Origin: 4572-13 sp964594065
Lineage (GTDB): Bacteria; Planctomycetota; Phycisphaerae; Sedimentisphaerales; Anaerohalosphaeraceae
Reading direction: 5' to 3'
NCBI GenBank assembly: GCA_964594065.1
Contig: CAZQKX010000024.1
Location: 1 to 46,465, forward strand
DNA length: 46,465 bases
Made by a program: the position numbers and the translations under genes. The notes below the pieces were generated by a model that worked only from the letters and a program-made list of their open reading frames with translations, was not told the origin of the DNA and ran no database searches. Positions 9,870 to 18,371 of this stretch are shown here, one piece after another (position 1 is the stretch's first letter; every line of letters begins with the position of its first letter).

Positions 9870-9969
9870 NNNNNNNNNNNNNNNNNNNNNNNNNNNNNNN
9901 NNNNNNNNNNNNNNNNNNNNNNNNNNNNNNNNNNNNNNNNNNNNNNNNNNNNNNNNNNNNNNNNNNNNN
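9870..9969. other. Assembly gap (100 Ns), probably a collapsed kinase repeat
   Basis: Exactly 100 Ns are a scaffolder's placeholder, not a measured length. Both edges carry exactly 55 bases identical to one downstream locus (15339-15393 on the left and 16124-16178 on the right). This is what a k=55 de Bruijn graph leaves when a repeat edge is shared by two loci. The inferred content is a copy of 15394-16123, about 730 bases, encoding the rest of the HisKA domain, the HATPase domain, a stop codon and the first part of a receiver. Confidence 0.8.
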
Positions 9970-10024
9970 AAAAAGGAATTGAGCTTGCAACACAAATCAA
10001 GCCTGCTATAATATTATTAGACAT
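9970..10024 (+). repeat. 55-base right flank of the gap, identical to 16124-16178
   Basis: The first 55 bases after the Ns match 16124-16178 in the receiver gene exactly, then diverge at the next base (T at 10025, C at 16179). Confidence 0.9.
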
Positions 10025-10295
10025 TATCAATGATACATGGGCGGGGAATTTTTGGAAAATACAGTCCGGGGAAATTGACATTATCGGCATGATGGCAGGC
10101 GTTGCCGCAGATGACCTCGGTATTTTAATAAGCAGTCAGCATATTGATTTTCCTGCGACCGTTTATGGCAAACGCGACAGCGCACTTGTGATTAACAGTC
10201 TCGCTGATCTGAAGGGGCTTAGGGTTTCTTGCTTTAAAGATATTCTGTTTCCATGGAAGTATCTTGATGCCGTTAAAACAGAACTGAAAATCTGA
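9970..10295 (+). pseudogene. Receiver fragment fused in frame to a solute-binding-protein fragment
   Basis: The open frame that emerges from the gap starts with part of a response-regulator receiver (KGIELATQIKPAIILLDI, up to its phospho-acceptor Asp). It then switches abruptly to about 88 residues resembling the middle of a family-3 periplasmic solute-binding protein: a SGEIDIIGMM-type segment, then SSQHIDFP, and SLADLKGLRVS before a stop. The solute-binding part lacks its own N-terminus and signal peptide and ends after the SLADLKG motif, so it is a remnant. If the gap holds the predicted repeat, the whole ORF would be 143 codons starting at a receiver ATG. It could be a genuine recombination product or a graph-assembly chimera. 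A function for the fused product is unlikely. Confidence 0.6.
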
Positions 10296-10309
10296 AGGTG
10301 AGGTGAAAA

Positions 10310-11092
10310 ATGAAGACAGGCTTAAATAAGATTGCAATGCTTATCATTGCGGTCATGTTTTATACCCTCATTTCAGTGGCTGTTGCGGGTGATGGCGAAA
10401 ACGAGTTGGGCATTTCTATGGATGTAACTTGGGTGAGTAAATATATCTGGAGAGGTCAGGATGTCTACGATGATCATGCCGCATTTCAGCCAAGTATAGA
10501 CTTTGACCTTTTTGGAACAGGCTTTAGTGCAAACTTCTGGGCGTCTTATGCCGGTTCCAGTGGGTACCGTGATATTGAAGAATTTAACTATTCGATTGCA
10601 TACAGTTCGACTGCTTTTGATGGCGAAAAAGTCCAGACTGACTTTATACTGTCATGGTGGTATTTTGATCTTTACGATGCTCCGACGCGGGATAATGATT
10701 CACACGAATTTTTGCTTGATCTGTCATGGCCGCAAATCTCTTCGTTCGGGATGATACCGTGTTATACCCTCAGCTATCTCACGCCTGCCAGTGGTGGAGG
10801 AACCGCATCAGATACAGGAGGTTTTGCTCATATATTTGGTTTCAGCTATGACGTGCAATTACCCCAACTCAAAGAGGCCTTGACTTTTTCATGGGATATT
10901 ACCTACAATGACGGACAAGGTTCCGATTTCGATCATGACTGGTCACACATGACGTGGGCTGTTTCCGCATCGTTTGACGATGTATTGGGTGCGACGTTGA
11001 AACCTGCTTTGTACTACCAAACCTCAATGGAACGTTCTGTAAACGAGGAAGATGAATTTTGGATTGGCATATCATATGGATTTGACTTTTAG
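10310..11092 (+). CDS. Outer-membrane beta-barrel protein (TIGR02001-like)
   Basis: A signal peptide of about 26 residues (MKTGLNKIAMLIIAVMF, cleavage near VAVAG) precedes alternating aromatic-rich strands and a C-terminal strand ending in phenylalanine (GISYGFDF), the usual outer-membrane barrel signature. Early residues SKYIWRGQDV resemble the SxYxxRGxS motif of a small proteobacterial outer-membrane family of unknown function (TIGR02001-like), which often has about 12 strands. Length (260 residues) fits. GAGGTG precedes the start by about eight bases. The gene starts 14 bases after the solute-binding remnant and 11 bases before the lipoprotein gene, so it belongs to the signalling operon. 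It may be a pore or scaffold that lets ligand reach the Cache-like lipoprotein. Confidence 0.65.
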   Translation: MKTGLNKIAMLIIAVMFYTLISVAVAGDGENELGISMDVTWVSKYIWRGQDVYDDHAAFQPSIDFDLFGTGFSANFWASYAGSSGYRDIEEFNYSIAYSSTAFDGEKVQTDFILSWWYFDLYDAPTRDNDSHEFLLDLSWPQISSFGMIPCYTLSYLTPASGGGTASDTGGFAHIFGFSYDVQLPQLKEALTFSWDITYNDGQGSDFDHDWSHMTWAVSASFDDVLGATLKPALYYQTSMERSVNEEDEFWIGISYGFDF

Positions 11093-11103
11093 GAGATATT
11101 ATC

Positions 11104-12150
11104 GTGTTTTGGAACATTGAACAGAATGTTACGAAATGCATCAAAAAAGGGGGGCTAGGAGCATGCATGTTGGCCATTGCGATAATCGCAGTATGTGTAC
11201 TGACATCGTGTGCCGGCAAGAGCGACGACGCTCAAGCCAAAAAAGAATTAATGAATAAAAGCGACCAAATCAATGGTGTTTTCACTCATGCACACGCTAC
11301 GATTGACCGACTGCGCAGCAGTCTGGAACCCATATTGGCTCATCCAGAGCAGTCTGCCAAGCCACGTCATCCGGAATCACGCTATCGAATGTTTAAAAAC
11401 ACCATGTACTACTCTCATGTCGATGATGGTGAGGGCGTTATATGCGCATCGGGATTTGTACCTGTTGATGAGGCACTCAAAAAACGTATTCAGCACTTAG
11501 AACATACAGGGCCGCTCATCAAAGAAGCCGCCCAAAGCTCGGAACTGCTGGCAGGCGTATACTTGACAACACGCGATTCAATCGATGTCGCTTTTCCATT
11601 CTATGATGCAACCACTTATCTTGAACCGGGACAGGACTTCACAAAGGATTTCGTAACGTACCGTGAGGCGGTACCTAACAAGAATCCGGACCGTGAGACG
11701 CTCTGGGTTTCGCCTTATATTGATGCGGTCGGCCATGGTTACATGATCTCGGTAATCTCGCCGGTCTATGTTGGAGACACGCTTGAAGGCGTATTGGGTA
11801 TCGATATCACAATGGACGATATTAACAGAGTATTTCTATTCGATGCCAAAGAAGCCTACCTGATCATGTCCGATGACACACTGTTAATTACATTGAATGA
11901 GCCTTGCAAAGCGATCTTTGGACTTGAGGGGATGGAAAAATATTATTATCTTAAAGGGATGGCGACAAATGAACCCCCATCGGACAAATTCAGGCTTTCG
12001 CACCATACATCGAGTGAAATCAAGGATTTTTCCAAGAAAGTCAGAGACGGGCAGGAGTTTGCATTTACCCTTGGCGGGAGGAATCTTAGAGCTCTTGTTA
12101 GACCTGTATCTGAAGTGAATTGGTGGCTTGTGAGGATAATCGAACCATGA
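11104..12150 (+). CDS. Lipoprotein with Cache-like ligand-sensing domain
   Basis: The GTG at 11104 is chosen because AGGAG ends eight bases upstream, overlapping the stop of the barrel gene; an internal ATG at 11167 is an alternative. A lipobox, LTSC, puts the lipidated cysteine at residue 36. The rest is one periplasmic region with features of a PDC/Cache sensor: a long first helix, then LWVSPYIDAVGHGYMISVISPVY-like strands (the hallmark wYxpyid...v.iS.Pvy pattern) and EGVLGIDITMDDI. No further membrane segment or catalytic domain is present. Cache domains usually sit inside kinases or chemoreceptors; here the sensor is a separate lipoprotein. Its stop overlaps the start of the six-PAS kinase (ATGA at 12147-12150), so the two are translationally coupled and it probably presents a ligand state to that kinase. 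Confidence 0.7.
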   Translation: MFWNIEQNVTKCIKKGGLGACMLAIAIIAVCVLTSCAGKSDDAQAKKELMNKSDQINGVFTHAHATIDRLRSSLEPILAHPEQSAKPRHPESRYRMFKNTMYYSHVDDGEGVICASGFVPVDEALKKRIQHLEHTGPLIKEAAQSSELLAGVYLTTRDSIDVAFPFYDATTYLEPGQDFTKDFVTYREAVPNKNPDRETLWVSPYIDAVGHGYMISVISPVYVGDTLEGVLGIDITMDDINRVFLFDAKEAYLIMSDDTLLITLNEPCKAIFGLEGMEKYYYLKGMATNEPPSDKFRLSHHTSSEIKDFSKKVRDGQEFAFTLGGRNLRALVRPVSEVNWWLVRIIEP

Positions 12151-15100
12151 AAATACAAACAAGAGTCATTTTGGGATTTGGCACAGTCACTTTTATACTG
12201 TTATTGGTTGGGATTATTGCGATTGTTGAGCGTAATGCGCTTGACAAGGCTTTTTCAGATGTCGATCAAATGACCGTCTTTGAAAGGAATATCAATGATG
12301 CCAGGTATATATTGCAGGAAATTCATGCAGATATTTTCCGTTACAGTATTGAAAGAAAACAAAAACAAAATGACCTTGTAAGGGATCTTGATCGGCGAGC
12401 AGTCGACTTTTATAAGATCGTCGACAGGCTGAGTGAACAATATACCTCGAAAGACTTTCACCCCAATGAACTCCAGGAAAAATTTAAAGCATTCTATATT
12501 TCCAGCAAACGCATTCTGAGCGAAAGTAAAACGCCGAATGATACGATTGATGACGATCAACTGAATCAGTTCCTGAGAACTCGGGAAGAAGTGGTTAGCA
12601 GCCTAAAACATTTAGAATCCACTAACAATTCAGCATTCATGGAATCCGTTAACGCATTCCGCCGGAATTATGATTTCTACTCCAGGGTATCAGCGATATC
12701 CCTTGGATCAGGAATTTTCTTTGCGTTTATTACTTCGGTGTTGCTGGCGCATGGACTGAATCGGTCAGTGCGACAGTTGCTGGGTGTGATAGAATCGGCT
12801 GAAAACCAACAGTTTAAAACATACATGCCTGTGGAAAGCAAGAGCGAATTCGGACGGATTGCCAAAGCATTCAATACGATGACAGCGCGTCTTCATATTA
12901 CGTTGCAGGATTTGAAACAGGAAATCAAGCAACGCAAGCAGACCGAAAAGGCGTTGCGGGAGAATGAACAGCGTTTACAGATTTTATACGAGCAGGCCGC
13001 CGATGCGATCTGGATTGTGCGATTAGACGGTCAGATTGAGCGTGTCAATGAGCAAGCTTGCCAAATGACGGGCTATGCACAGGCCGAATTGCTCGGCATG
13101 AATGTCATTGAGATTAATGCTGACATCAACACCTCAGACGAGTTAAAGAAAATTCAGGAGTCAGTCCCACCGCAGCGATCGGTTGTACGTGAATCGCATC
13201 ATAAACGCAAAGATGGCTCTGTCTTTCCGGTAGAGACCATGCTTGCACGGCTTGAGACACCGGATGGTCCCCGCCTCATGGGGATTGTCCGCGACATCAC
13301 CGAGCGTAAGCGGGCCGAAGAGGTATTGCGGGATAATGAAAGAAAGCTGCATGCCATCTTTGATCACCACTATCAACTCACCGGATTGCTGGACACTGAA
13401 GGTCGACTTCTTGCCGCCAACCGAACCGCCTTGCAATTCGCCGGTGTTGACGAGTCGCAGGTGCTCGGAGAATACTTCTGGGATACACCCTGGTGGGGTC
13501 CATCTCAAAAAGAGCAATTGCAGGATATGATGAAACGTGCCGCTGGAGGTGAGTTCGTCCGTGTTGAAACCACTCATCCAGCCAAAGACGGGGTGATCCA
13601 TGCTATCGATTTCTCACTGAGCCCGGTCAAGGATGACAATGGCAACGTGGTTTACATTGTTCCTGAGGGACGTGATATTACGGAGATTCAGCAGTCTGCA
13701 GAGGCTTTAAAGAAAAGTGAAGAGCAGCACCGACAATTGTTCGAGTCTGCAAATTACCCAATATTGCTGTTGGAGAGCGGTAAATTCATCGACTGTAACC
13801 CAAAAACCTATGAAAGCCTGGGCTGTTCCCGTGAACAGATCATTGGCCGGACACCTTTTCACTTTTCTCCTGAGATCCAACCGGACGGCCGTGACTCCAA
13901 AGAGAAGGCGCTTGAGATGATCCACAAGGCCTTTGCCGGCCAGCCGCAATTTTTCGAGTGGAGACATGTCAAATATGACGGTACACCGTTTGATGTTGAG
14001 GTGTCATTAAATCGGCTGGAACTGTTTGGTAAGGTTTATGTACAGGCAATGTGGCATGACATCACTGAACGCAAACAGGCTGAAAAAGCTTTGCAAGAAA
14101 GGGAAGAGCAACAGCGACGGATTCTTGATACGATGATGGATGGCCTTACCATTATCAACGAAAAAGGGGAATTTCTGTTTCTTAATGATGCTTTCTGTAA
14201 GATGTATGGATACTCTCGCGAAGAATTTTCAACCATGGCCGTCCTGGACCTTGTTCACCCGGATTATCATCATGTCTTTGAGCGTTATGTACAGGACATT
14301 CACAGCACCGGATACTTTTCCGGAGAAACGGTCGAGTCACGAAAAGACGGAACATTGATCAATATCGAAGTCAAAGGTGCGGCAATTCAGTTTGGCGGAC
14401 AGGAATGCTTCCTGGCGATTGTTCGTGACATTACCGAACGCAAACAGGCCGAAGTTGCTTTAAAAGAAAGTGAACAGCGGTTTCGGACACTGGTTGACAA
14501 TATCCCCGGCGTCAGTTACCATTGTGTACACGACGAACATTGGACAATGAAGTTCATTAGTTCCGAAATCCAGGCACTCAGCGGATATCCCGCTACAGAT
14601 TTTCAGGAAAATGCCGTACGCTCTTACGCTTCAATTATTCATCCTGAAGACAGGCAGAGGATCCAGAATACTGTGATGCAATGCTTAGAAAACAGAAAGG
14701 CATATACACTCGAGTACCGTATTATTCGTTCAGACGGTCAAGCCTGCTGGGTATTTGAAAAAGGACAGGGCTTGTTTGATATGACGGGAAGTATACTGTA
14801 TCTGGATGGTGTCATTGTTGATGTAACCGAGCGCAAACAGGCTGAGAAGGCTATTCAGGAAAGCGAAGAAAAATACCGACTCTTATTTGAATCTGCTAAT
14901 GATGCGATATTTCTCATGGAAGAAGGACGGTTTATTGACTGCAATCAAAAGGCTTGTGAAATCTACGGTTGTACACGTCAGCAGTTAATTGGCCAGACTC
15001 CCATACGTTTTTCCCCCGAATATCAGCCGGACAGTTGCGAATCCAGGGAGAAGGTACTTGAGAAAGTCGAAAATGCTTATCAGGGACAAACGCAGTTTTT

Positions 15101-16016
15101 CGAGTGGCAGCATATACACTATGACGGCACACTGTTTGATGCTGAGGTGTCCTTAAATCGGCTGGAATTGCCAGATAAGGTTTATTTGCAGGCGATGGTG
15201 CGTGATATTACTGAACGGAAACTGGCTGAGGAGGAGTTGAGAGAGTATCGTGAGAATCTGGAAGAGAAGGTCAAAGAGCGAACCCATGAGTTGGCCATTG
15301 CCAAGGATCAGGCTGAGTCTGCGGACCGGCTGAAGTCAGCGTTTCTGGCCGCGATGAGCCACGAGCTACGTACGCCATTGAATTCCATTATTGGCTTTAC
15401 CGGGATCATGCAGAAGGAAATTCCGGGACCTCTGAATGAGGAACAAAAAAAGCAGCTTGGTATGGTCAAAAACAGTTCCCGGCATCTTCTGTGCCTGATC
15501 AACGATGTCCTCGATATTTCCAAGATTGAAGCGGGACAAATGGAAATGAACAATGAACCGTTTGATATGATAGAACTAATCGAAACAAATGTTCAGTTGC
15601 TGATACCGTTGGCTAAAAGTAAGGGACTCGAGTTGACTTACGAGGTAAGCCGGCAAGTCGGCCGGATTATCGGCGATGGTCAGCGTACACAGCAGATTCT
15701 GATCAATTTTGTCAATAATGCCATAAAATTCACCAACGAAGGTTCTGTCCATGTCGAATGCCGGGCCGCTGATGAGCACATCATAACCCGTATAATTGAT
15801 ACCGGCATTGGAATCAAAGAAAAGGACCTGAAATCCATCTTTAAGCCATTTCAGCAGGTTGATTCAGGCCTGACCCGTGTGGCCGAAGGAACCGGACTGG
15901 GCCTTTCAATTTGTAAAAAACTCGTGGAACTGCTGGGCGGCACAATACAGGTTCAGAGCGAATGGGGCAAGGGCAGCACGTTTACATTCATTCTGCCCGT
16001 AAAGAAAGAGAAATAA
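12147..16016 (+). CDS. Six-PAS membrane histidine kinase
   Basis: The ATG at 12147 overlaps the preceding stop and follows TGAGGAT; the frame is open nine codons further upstream. The 1289-residue protein has a membrane segment near the N-terminus (about 8-28), a helical periplasmic bundle, a second membrane segment (about 187-207), and a HAMP domain (about 208-262). Six PAS domains follow at about 274-391, 400-510, 527-640, 657-770, 778-893 and 910-1028, most ending in a D(I/V)TERK linker. HisKA has His-1072 in MSHELRTP. The HATPase domain has an N box (NFVNNAIKF), G1 (DTGIGI) and G2 (GTGLGLS), so the kinase looks intact. PAS3 and PAS6 are close relatives (FESAN, FIDCN, HFSPE/RFSPE, QFFEW, VSLNRLEL), pointing to internal duplication. 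The next gene, a receiver, starts two bases after the stop. Confidence 0.92.
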   Translation: MKIQTRVILGFGTVTFILLLVGIIAIVERNALDKAFSDVDQMTVFERNINDARYILQEIHADIFRYSIERKQKQNDLVRDLDRRAVDFYKIVDRLSEQYTSKDFHPNELQEKFKAFYISSKRILSESKTPNDTIDDDQLNQFLRTREEVVSSLKHLESTNNSAFMESVNAFRRNYDFYSRVSAISLGSGIFFAFITSVLLAHGLNRSVRQLLGVIESAENQQFKTYMPVESKSEFGRIAKAFNTMTARLHITLQDLKQEIKQRKQTEKALRENEQRLQILYEQAADAIWIVRLDGQIERVNEQACQMTGYAQAELLGMNVIEINADINTSDELKKIQESVPPQRSVVRESHHKRKDGSVFPVETMLARLETPDGPRLMGIVRDITERKRAEEVLRDNERKLHAIFDHHYQLTGLLDTEGRLLAANRTALQFAGVDESQVLGEYFWDTPWWGPSQKEQLQDMMKRAAGGEFVRVETTHPAKDGVIHAIDFSLSPVKDDNGNVVYIVPEGRDITEIQQSAEALKKSEEQHRQLFESANYPILLLESGKFIDCNPKTYESLGCSREQIIGRTPFHFSPEIQPDGRDSKEKALEMIHKAFAGQPQFFEWRHVKYDGTPFDVEVSLNRLELFGKVYVQAMWHDITERKQAEKALQEREEQQRRILDTMMDGLTIINEKGEFLFLNDAFCKMYGYSREEFSTMAVLDLVHPDYHHVFERYVQDIHSTGYFSGETVESRKDGTLINIEVKGAAIQFGGQECFLAIVRDITERKQAEVALKESEQRFRTLVDNIPGVSYHCVHDEHWTMKFISSEIQALSGYPATDFQENAVRSYASIIHPEDRQRIQNTVMQCLENRKAYTLEYRIIRSDGQACWVFEKGQGLFDMTGSILYLDGVIVDVTERKQAEKAIQESEEKYRLLFESANDAIFLMEEGRFIDCNQKACEIYGCTRQQLIGQTPIRFSPEYQPDSCESREKVLEKVENAYQGQTQFFEWQHIHYDGTLFDAEVSLNRLELPDKVYLQAMVRDITERKLAEEELREYRENLEEKVKERTHELAIAKDQAESADRLKSAFLAAMSHELRTPLNSIIGFTGIMQKEIPGPLNEEQKKQLGMVKNSSRHLLCLINDVLDISKIEAGQMEMNNEPFDMIELIETNVQLLIPLAKSKGLELTYEVSRQVGRIIGDGQRTQQILINFVNNAIKFTNEGSVHVECRAADEHIITRIIDTGIGIKEKDLKSIFKPFQQVDSGLTRVAEGTGLGLSICKKLVELLGGTIQVQSEWGKGSTFTFILPVKKEK

Positions 16017-16178
16017 CATGAAAAAAAGCGTACTTGTCGTCGAAGATAACGAACAAAACCTCTATCTTATGCGGTATCTGCTTGAAGAGAATGGGTATGA
16101 ATGTATTTCGGCCCGGGACGGCAAAAAAGGAATTGAGCTTGCAACACAAATCAAGCCTGCTATAATATTATTAGACAT
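15339..16178 (+). repeat. Kinase-receiver segment inferred to be present twice
   Basis: The two ends of this 840-base segment (15339-15393 and 16124-16178) are the 55-base sequences found on either side of the N gap. The interval encodes the HisKA and HATPase domains of the six-PAS kinase and the first 53 codons of the receiver. It is inferred, not seen, that the second copy lies in the gap at 9870-9969. Confidence 0.65.
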
Positions 16179-16410
16179 CCAGTTACCGGAAATAGATGGC
16201 TATGCTGTGGCACGGGAGCTTAGAAAGGATGTTTCAATGACTCACACCGTTATCATTGCCGTAACATCGTATGCCATGCCGGGTGACCGGGAGCGTGCGT
16301 TAGAGGCCGGCTGTACAGGCTATATCGAAAAGCCAATTAACCCGGATACATTTTTGGATGAAATTGAACAATACTTAGCGAATTCACTTGATGAAGGGAA
16401 TCAGTTATGA
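16018..16410 (+). CDS. Single-domain response regulator (DivK-like receiver)
   Basis: The 130-residue protein is one receiver domain. The acidic pocket is E9-D10 (VVEDN), the phospho-acceptor is D53 (LLDIQLPEIDG), and the conserved Thr (AVTSYAMPGD) and Lys (IEKPIN) follow in order. The AMxGDRERALxAGCxGYIxKPI pattern is typical of DivK-type receivers that act as phosphate shuttles or bind kinases. There is no output domain. It starts two bases after the six-PAS kinase and its stop overlaps the start of the next gene, so it is part of the same relay. Confidence 0.93.
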   Translation: MKKSVLVVEDNEQNLYLMRYLLEENGYECISARDGKKGIELATQIKPAIILLDIQLPEIDGYAVARELRKDVSMTHTVIIAVTSYAMPGDRERALEAGCTGYIEKPINPDTFLDEIEQYLANSLDEGNQL

Positions 16411-17726
16411 GTAATTTTCTTGTCGTTGATGACAACGAAGGAAATCTTTACATGCTGCGTTCTCTGCTGGAAGGTTACGGGCACTGCGTTGATACGGCGG
16501 CTGACGGCATCGAAGCGTTGGCAAGGGCCCGGGACACGTTACCCGATATGATTATTTCTGATATCATGATGCCGAGAATGGATGGGTTCAGGCTTTGCAA
16601 AGAAGTTAAAACCGACCCGGGGCTTCATAAGATTCCATTTATATTTTATACTGCAACATTTACCGACGACAAGAATGTGAAGTTAGGTCTCAACCTGGGG
16701 GCATCGCGTTATATTATAAAGCCGATGGAGGTTGAGAAATTCATAAAAATTGTAAACGAAGTTCTGTCGGATTATTCCACGCATCGCCTGCATGTCCCTA
16801 TAGCCCCGGCCAAGGAGCAGCAGGAATTACTCCGGATGTATGAAGAGAGTATATCCAGCAAGCTTGAAGAAAAAGTCGAAGAACTTCAGCAGACCAATGC
16901 GCAACTAATACAAGAAATAATCAAAAAAGAACTTGCCGAAGAAGAACGCGAACATCTCTTGAAAGCGTTAGCATTAAAAAACAAGGAACTTGAAAGCATT
17001 ATGTATATCAGCTCTCATGACCTGCGAACGCCGATTGTCAATGTGCTGGGCTACAGTGGTGAATTGAAAGAGGGCTGCGAACAACTTAAAGCGGTACTCG
17101 ACGAAGCAAAAATCGAAGCTGAAACCAGGCAAAAGATTCTTAGTATATTAAATGATGACATTCTCATGCCGCTTGATTTCATCTGCTCCAGTACAGTTGC
17201 TATCGATAACCTACAAAATGGACTTCTAAAGGTTTGCCGCCTGGGACGAGAAACATTGGATATTAAGACTGTCGACATGAACGGGCTTGTTGCCAAGGTA
17301 ATAGAAAACATACAATACCAAATTGATGAGTCAGGGGCAAGGGTTACCGTAAGCGAACTGCCGCCTTGCCAGGCGGATGAAGGGAAGCTTTCCCAGGTGT
17401 TTATGAACTTATTGGACAACGCAATTAAGTATCGTGACCCAACCAGGCCCGGACAAATTAATGTCTCTGGAAAGATCAAAAAAGAAAAGAGCGTTTATTG
17501 TATTGAAGATAACGGGATCGGCATTGCTCCCGGCAGTCAGGAAAAAGTGTTTGAGATATTCCACCAGCTTAATCCTAAAAGCCCTGCGAAAGGAGAAGGG
17601 TTGGGCCTTACAATTGTTCACAGAATAGTGGAAAGGCAAGATGGCAAAGTCCGGCTTGAGTCGGAATCTGGAAAGGGAAGCCGATTTTTTGTCGAATTGC
17701 CGCGTTCTATGAACAAGAACGGTTAG
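16407..17726 (+). CDS. Receiver-histidine kinase hybrid
   Basis: An N-terminal receiver (about 1-120, D52 in ISDIMMPRMDG, lysine in IIKPME) is followed by a coiled coil. A HisKA-like domain has His near residue 204 in SSHDLRTPIVN and an unusually long helical stretch. A HATPase domain follows with NLLDNAIKY, EDNGIGI and GEGLGLTIVHRI. There is no membrane segment, so the protein is cytoplasmic. The receiver-first order suggests that it is a second-tier kinase switched on or off by phosphotransfer from another kinase. The ATGA overlap with the preceding receiver indicates coupled translation. Confidence 0.92.
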   Translation: MSNFLVVDDNEGNLYMLRSLLEGYGHCVDTAADGIEALARARDTLPDMIISDIMMPRMDGFRLCKEVKTDPGLHKIPFIFYTATFTDDKNVKLGLNLGASRYIIKPMEVEKFIKIVNEVLSDYSTHRLHVPIAPAKEQQELLRMYEESISSKLEEKVEELQQTNAQLIQEIIKKELAEEEREHLLKALALKNKELESIMYISSHDLRTPIVNVLGYSGELKEGCEQLKAVLDEAKIEAETRQKILSILNDDILMPLDFICSSTVAIDNLQNGLLKVCRLGRETLDIKTVDMNGLVAKVIENIQYQIDESGARVTVSELPPCQADEGKLSQVFMNLLDNAIKYRDPTRPGQINVSGKIKKEKSVYCIEDNGIGIAPGSQEKVFEIFHQLNPKSPAKGEGLGLTIVHRIVERQDGKVRLESESGKGSRFFVELPRSMNKNG

Positions 17727-17758
17727 TATAACAGCCATAAACCAGAAGGAAGTTGAAA

Positions 17759-18199
17759 ATGTTGGATGATGTTGCAATTTTGATGGCTGAGGATGACCTG
17801 GGTCATGCCAGCCTGATTCGCAGATATCTTAGACGATCAGGCATTACAAACGAAATCGTTCACTTCGAAGACGGGCAGGAAGTTATGGATTTCCTGGTGC
17901 TCAATGGTAATAGCCGGAAAAGACAACCTCACAAAGCATATCTGTTACTTCTTGACATCCGCATGCCGAGACTGGATGGTATAGAAGTATTAAAGCAGAT
18001 TAAAGAAAATGATAAACTTAAGGCAATCCCCGTCATTATATTAACCACAACAGATAATTCTGAAACTAAAAAGCACTGCTACGAGCTCGGCTGCCAGCAA
18101 TATTTTGTAAAGCCTGCAGGGCATCCGGATTTTATTGAAATGATATCCGAGTTACGGAACTTCCTGCAAACAATTGAAGTGCCAAGTCTCTGTGGATAG
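17759..18199 (+). CDS. Rcp1-like single-domain response regulator
   Basis: The ATG at 17759 follows AGAAGGA with eight-base spacing; a TTG two codons upstream is less likely. The 146-residue receiver has E11-D12-D13 in the acidic pocket, phospho-acceptor D66 (LLLLDIRMPRLDG), TTT at the conserved Thr position and FVKP at the lysine. The insertion between strand 2 and the phospho-Asp (NSRKRQPHKA) and the ExxLGxxQYFxKP pattern match the Rcp1 family that partners phytochrome-like and GAF/PAS kinases. It is the last gene of the signalling island and has no output domain. Confidence 0.92.
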   Translation: MLDDVAILMAEDDLGHASLIRRYLRRSGITNEIVHFEDGQEVMDFLVLNGNSRKRQPHKAYLLLLDIRMPRLDGIEVLKQIKENDKLKAIPVIILTTTDNSETKKHCYELGCQQYFVKPAGHPDFIEMISELRNFLQTIEVPSLCG

Positions 18200-18371
18200 A
18201 GCGATTTACCGGAACTCATTTTTTAACGCTTCTGATGATTTCTTCGGGTTTCACTAAAAAGTATGTTTGGACAGTTTGTCACGGACAAGGTCGACAAAGT
18301 TATGCATGCCGATCATCTCCGGCGATGTTTATCGAGTGCGGTACATAATACAGAGGTGAAAAGCTTTATCA

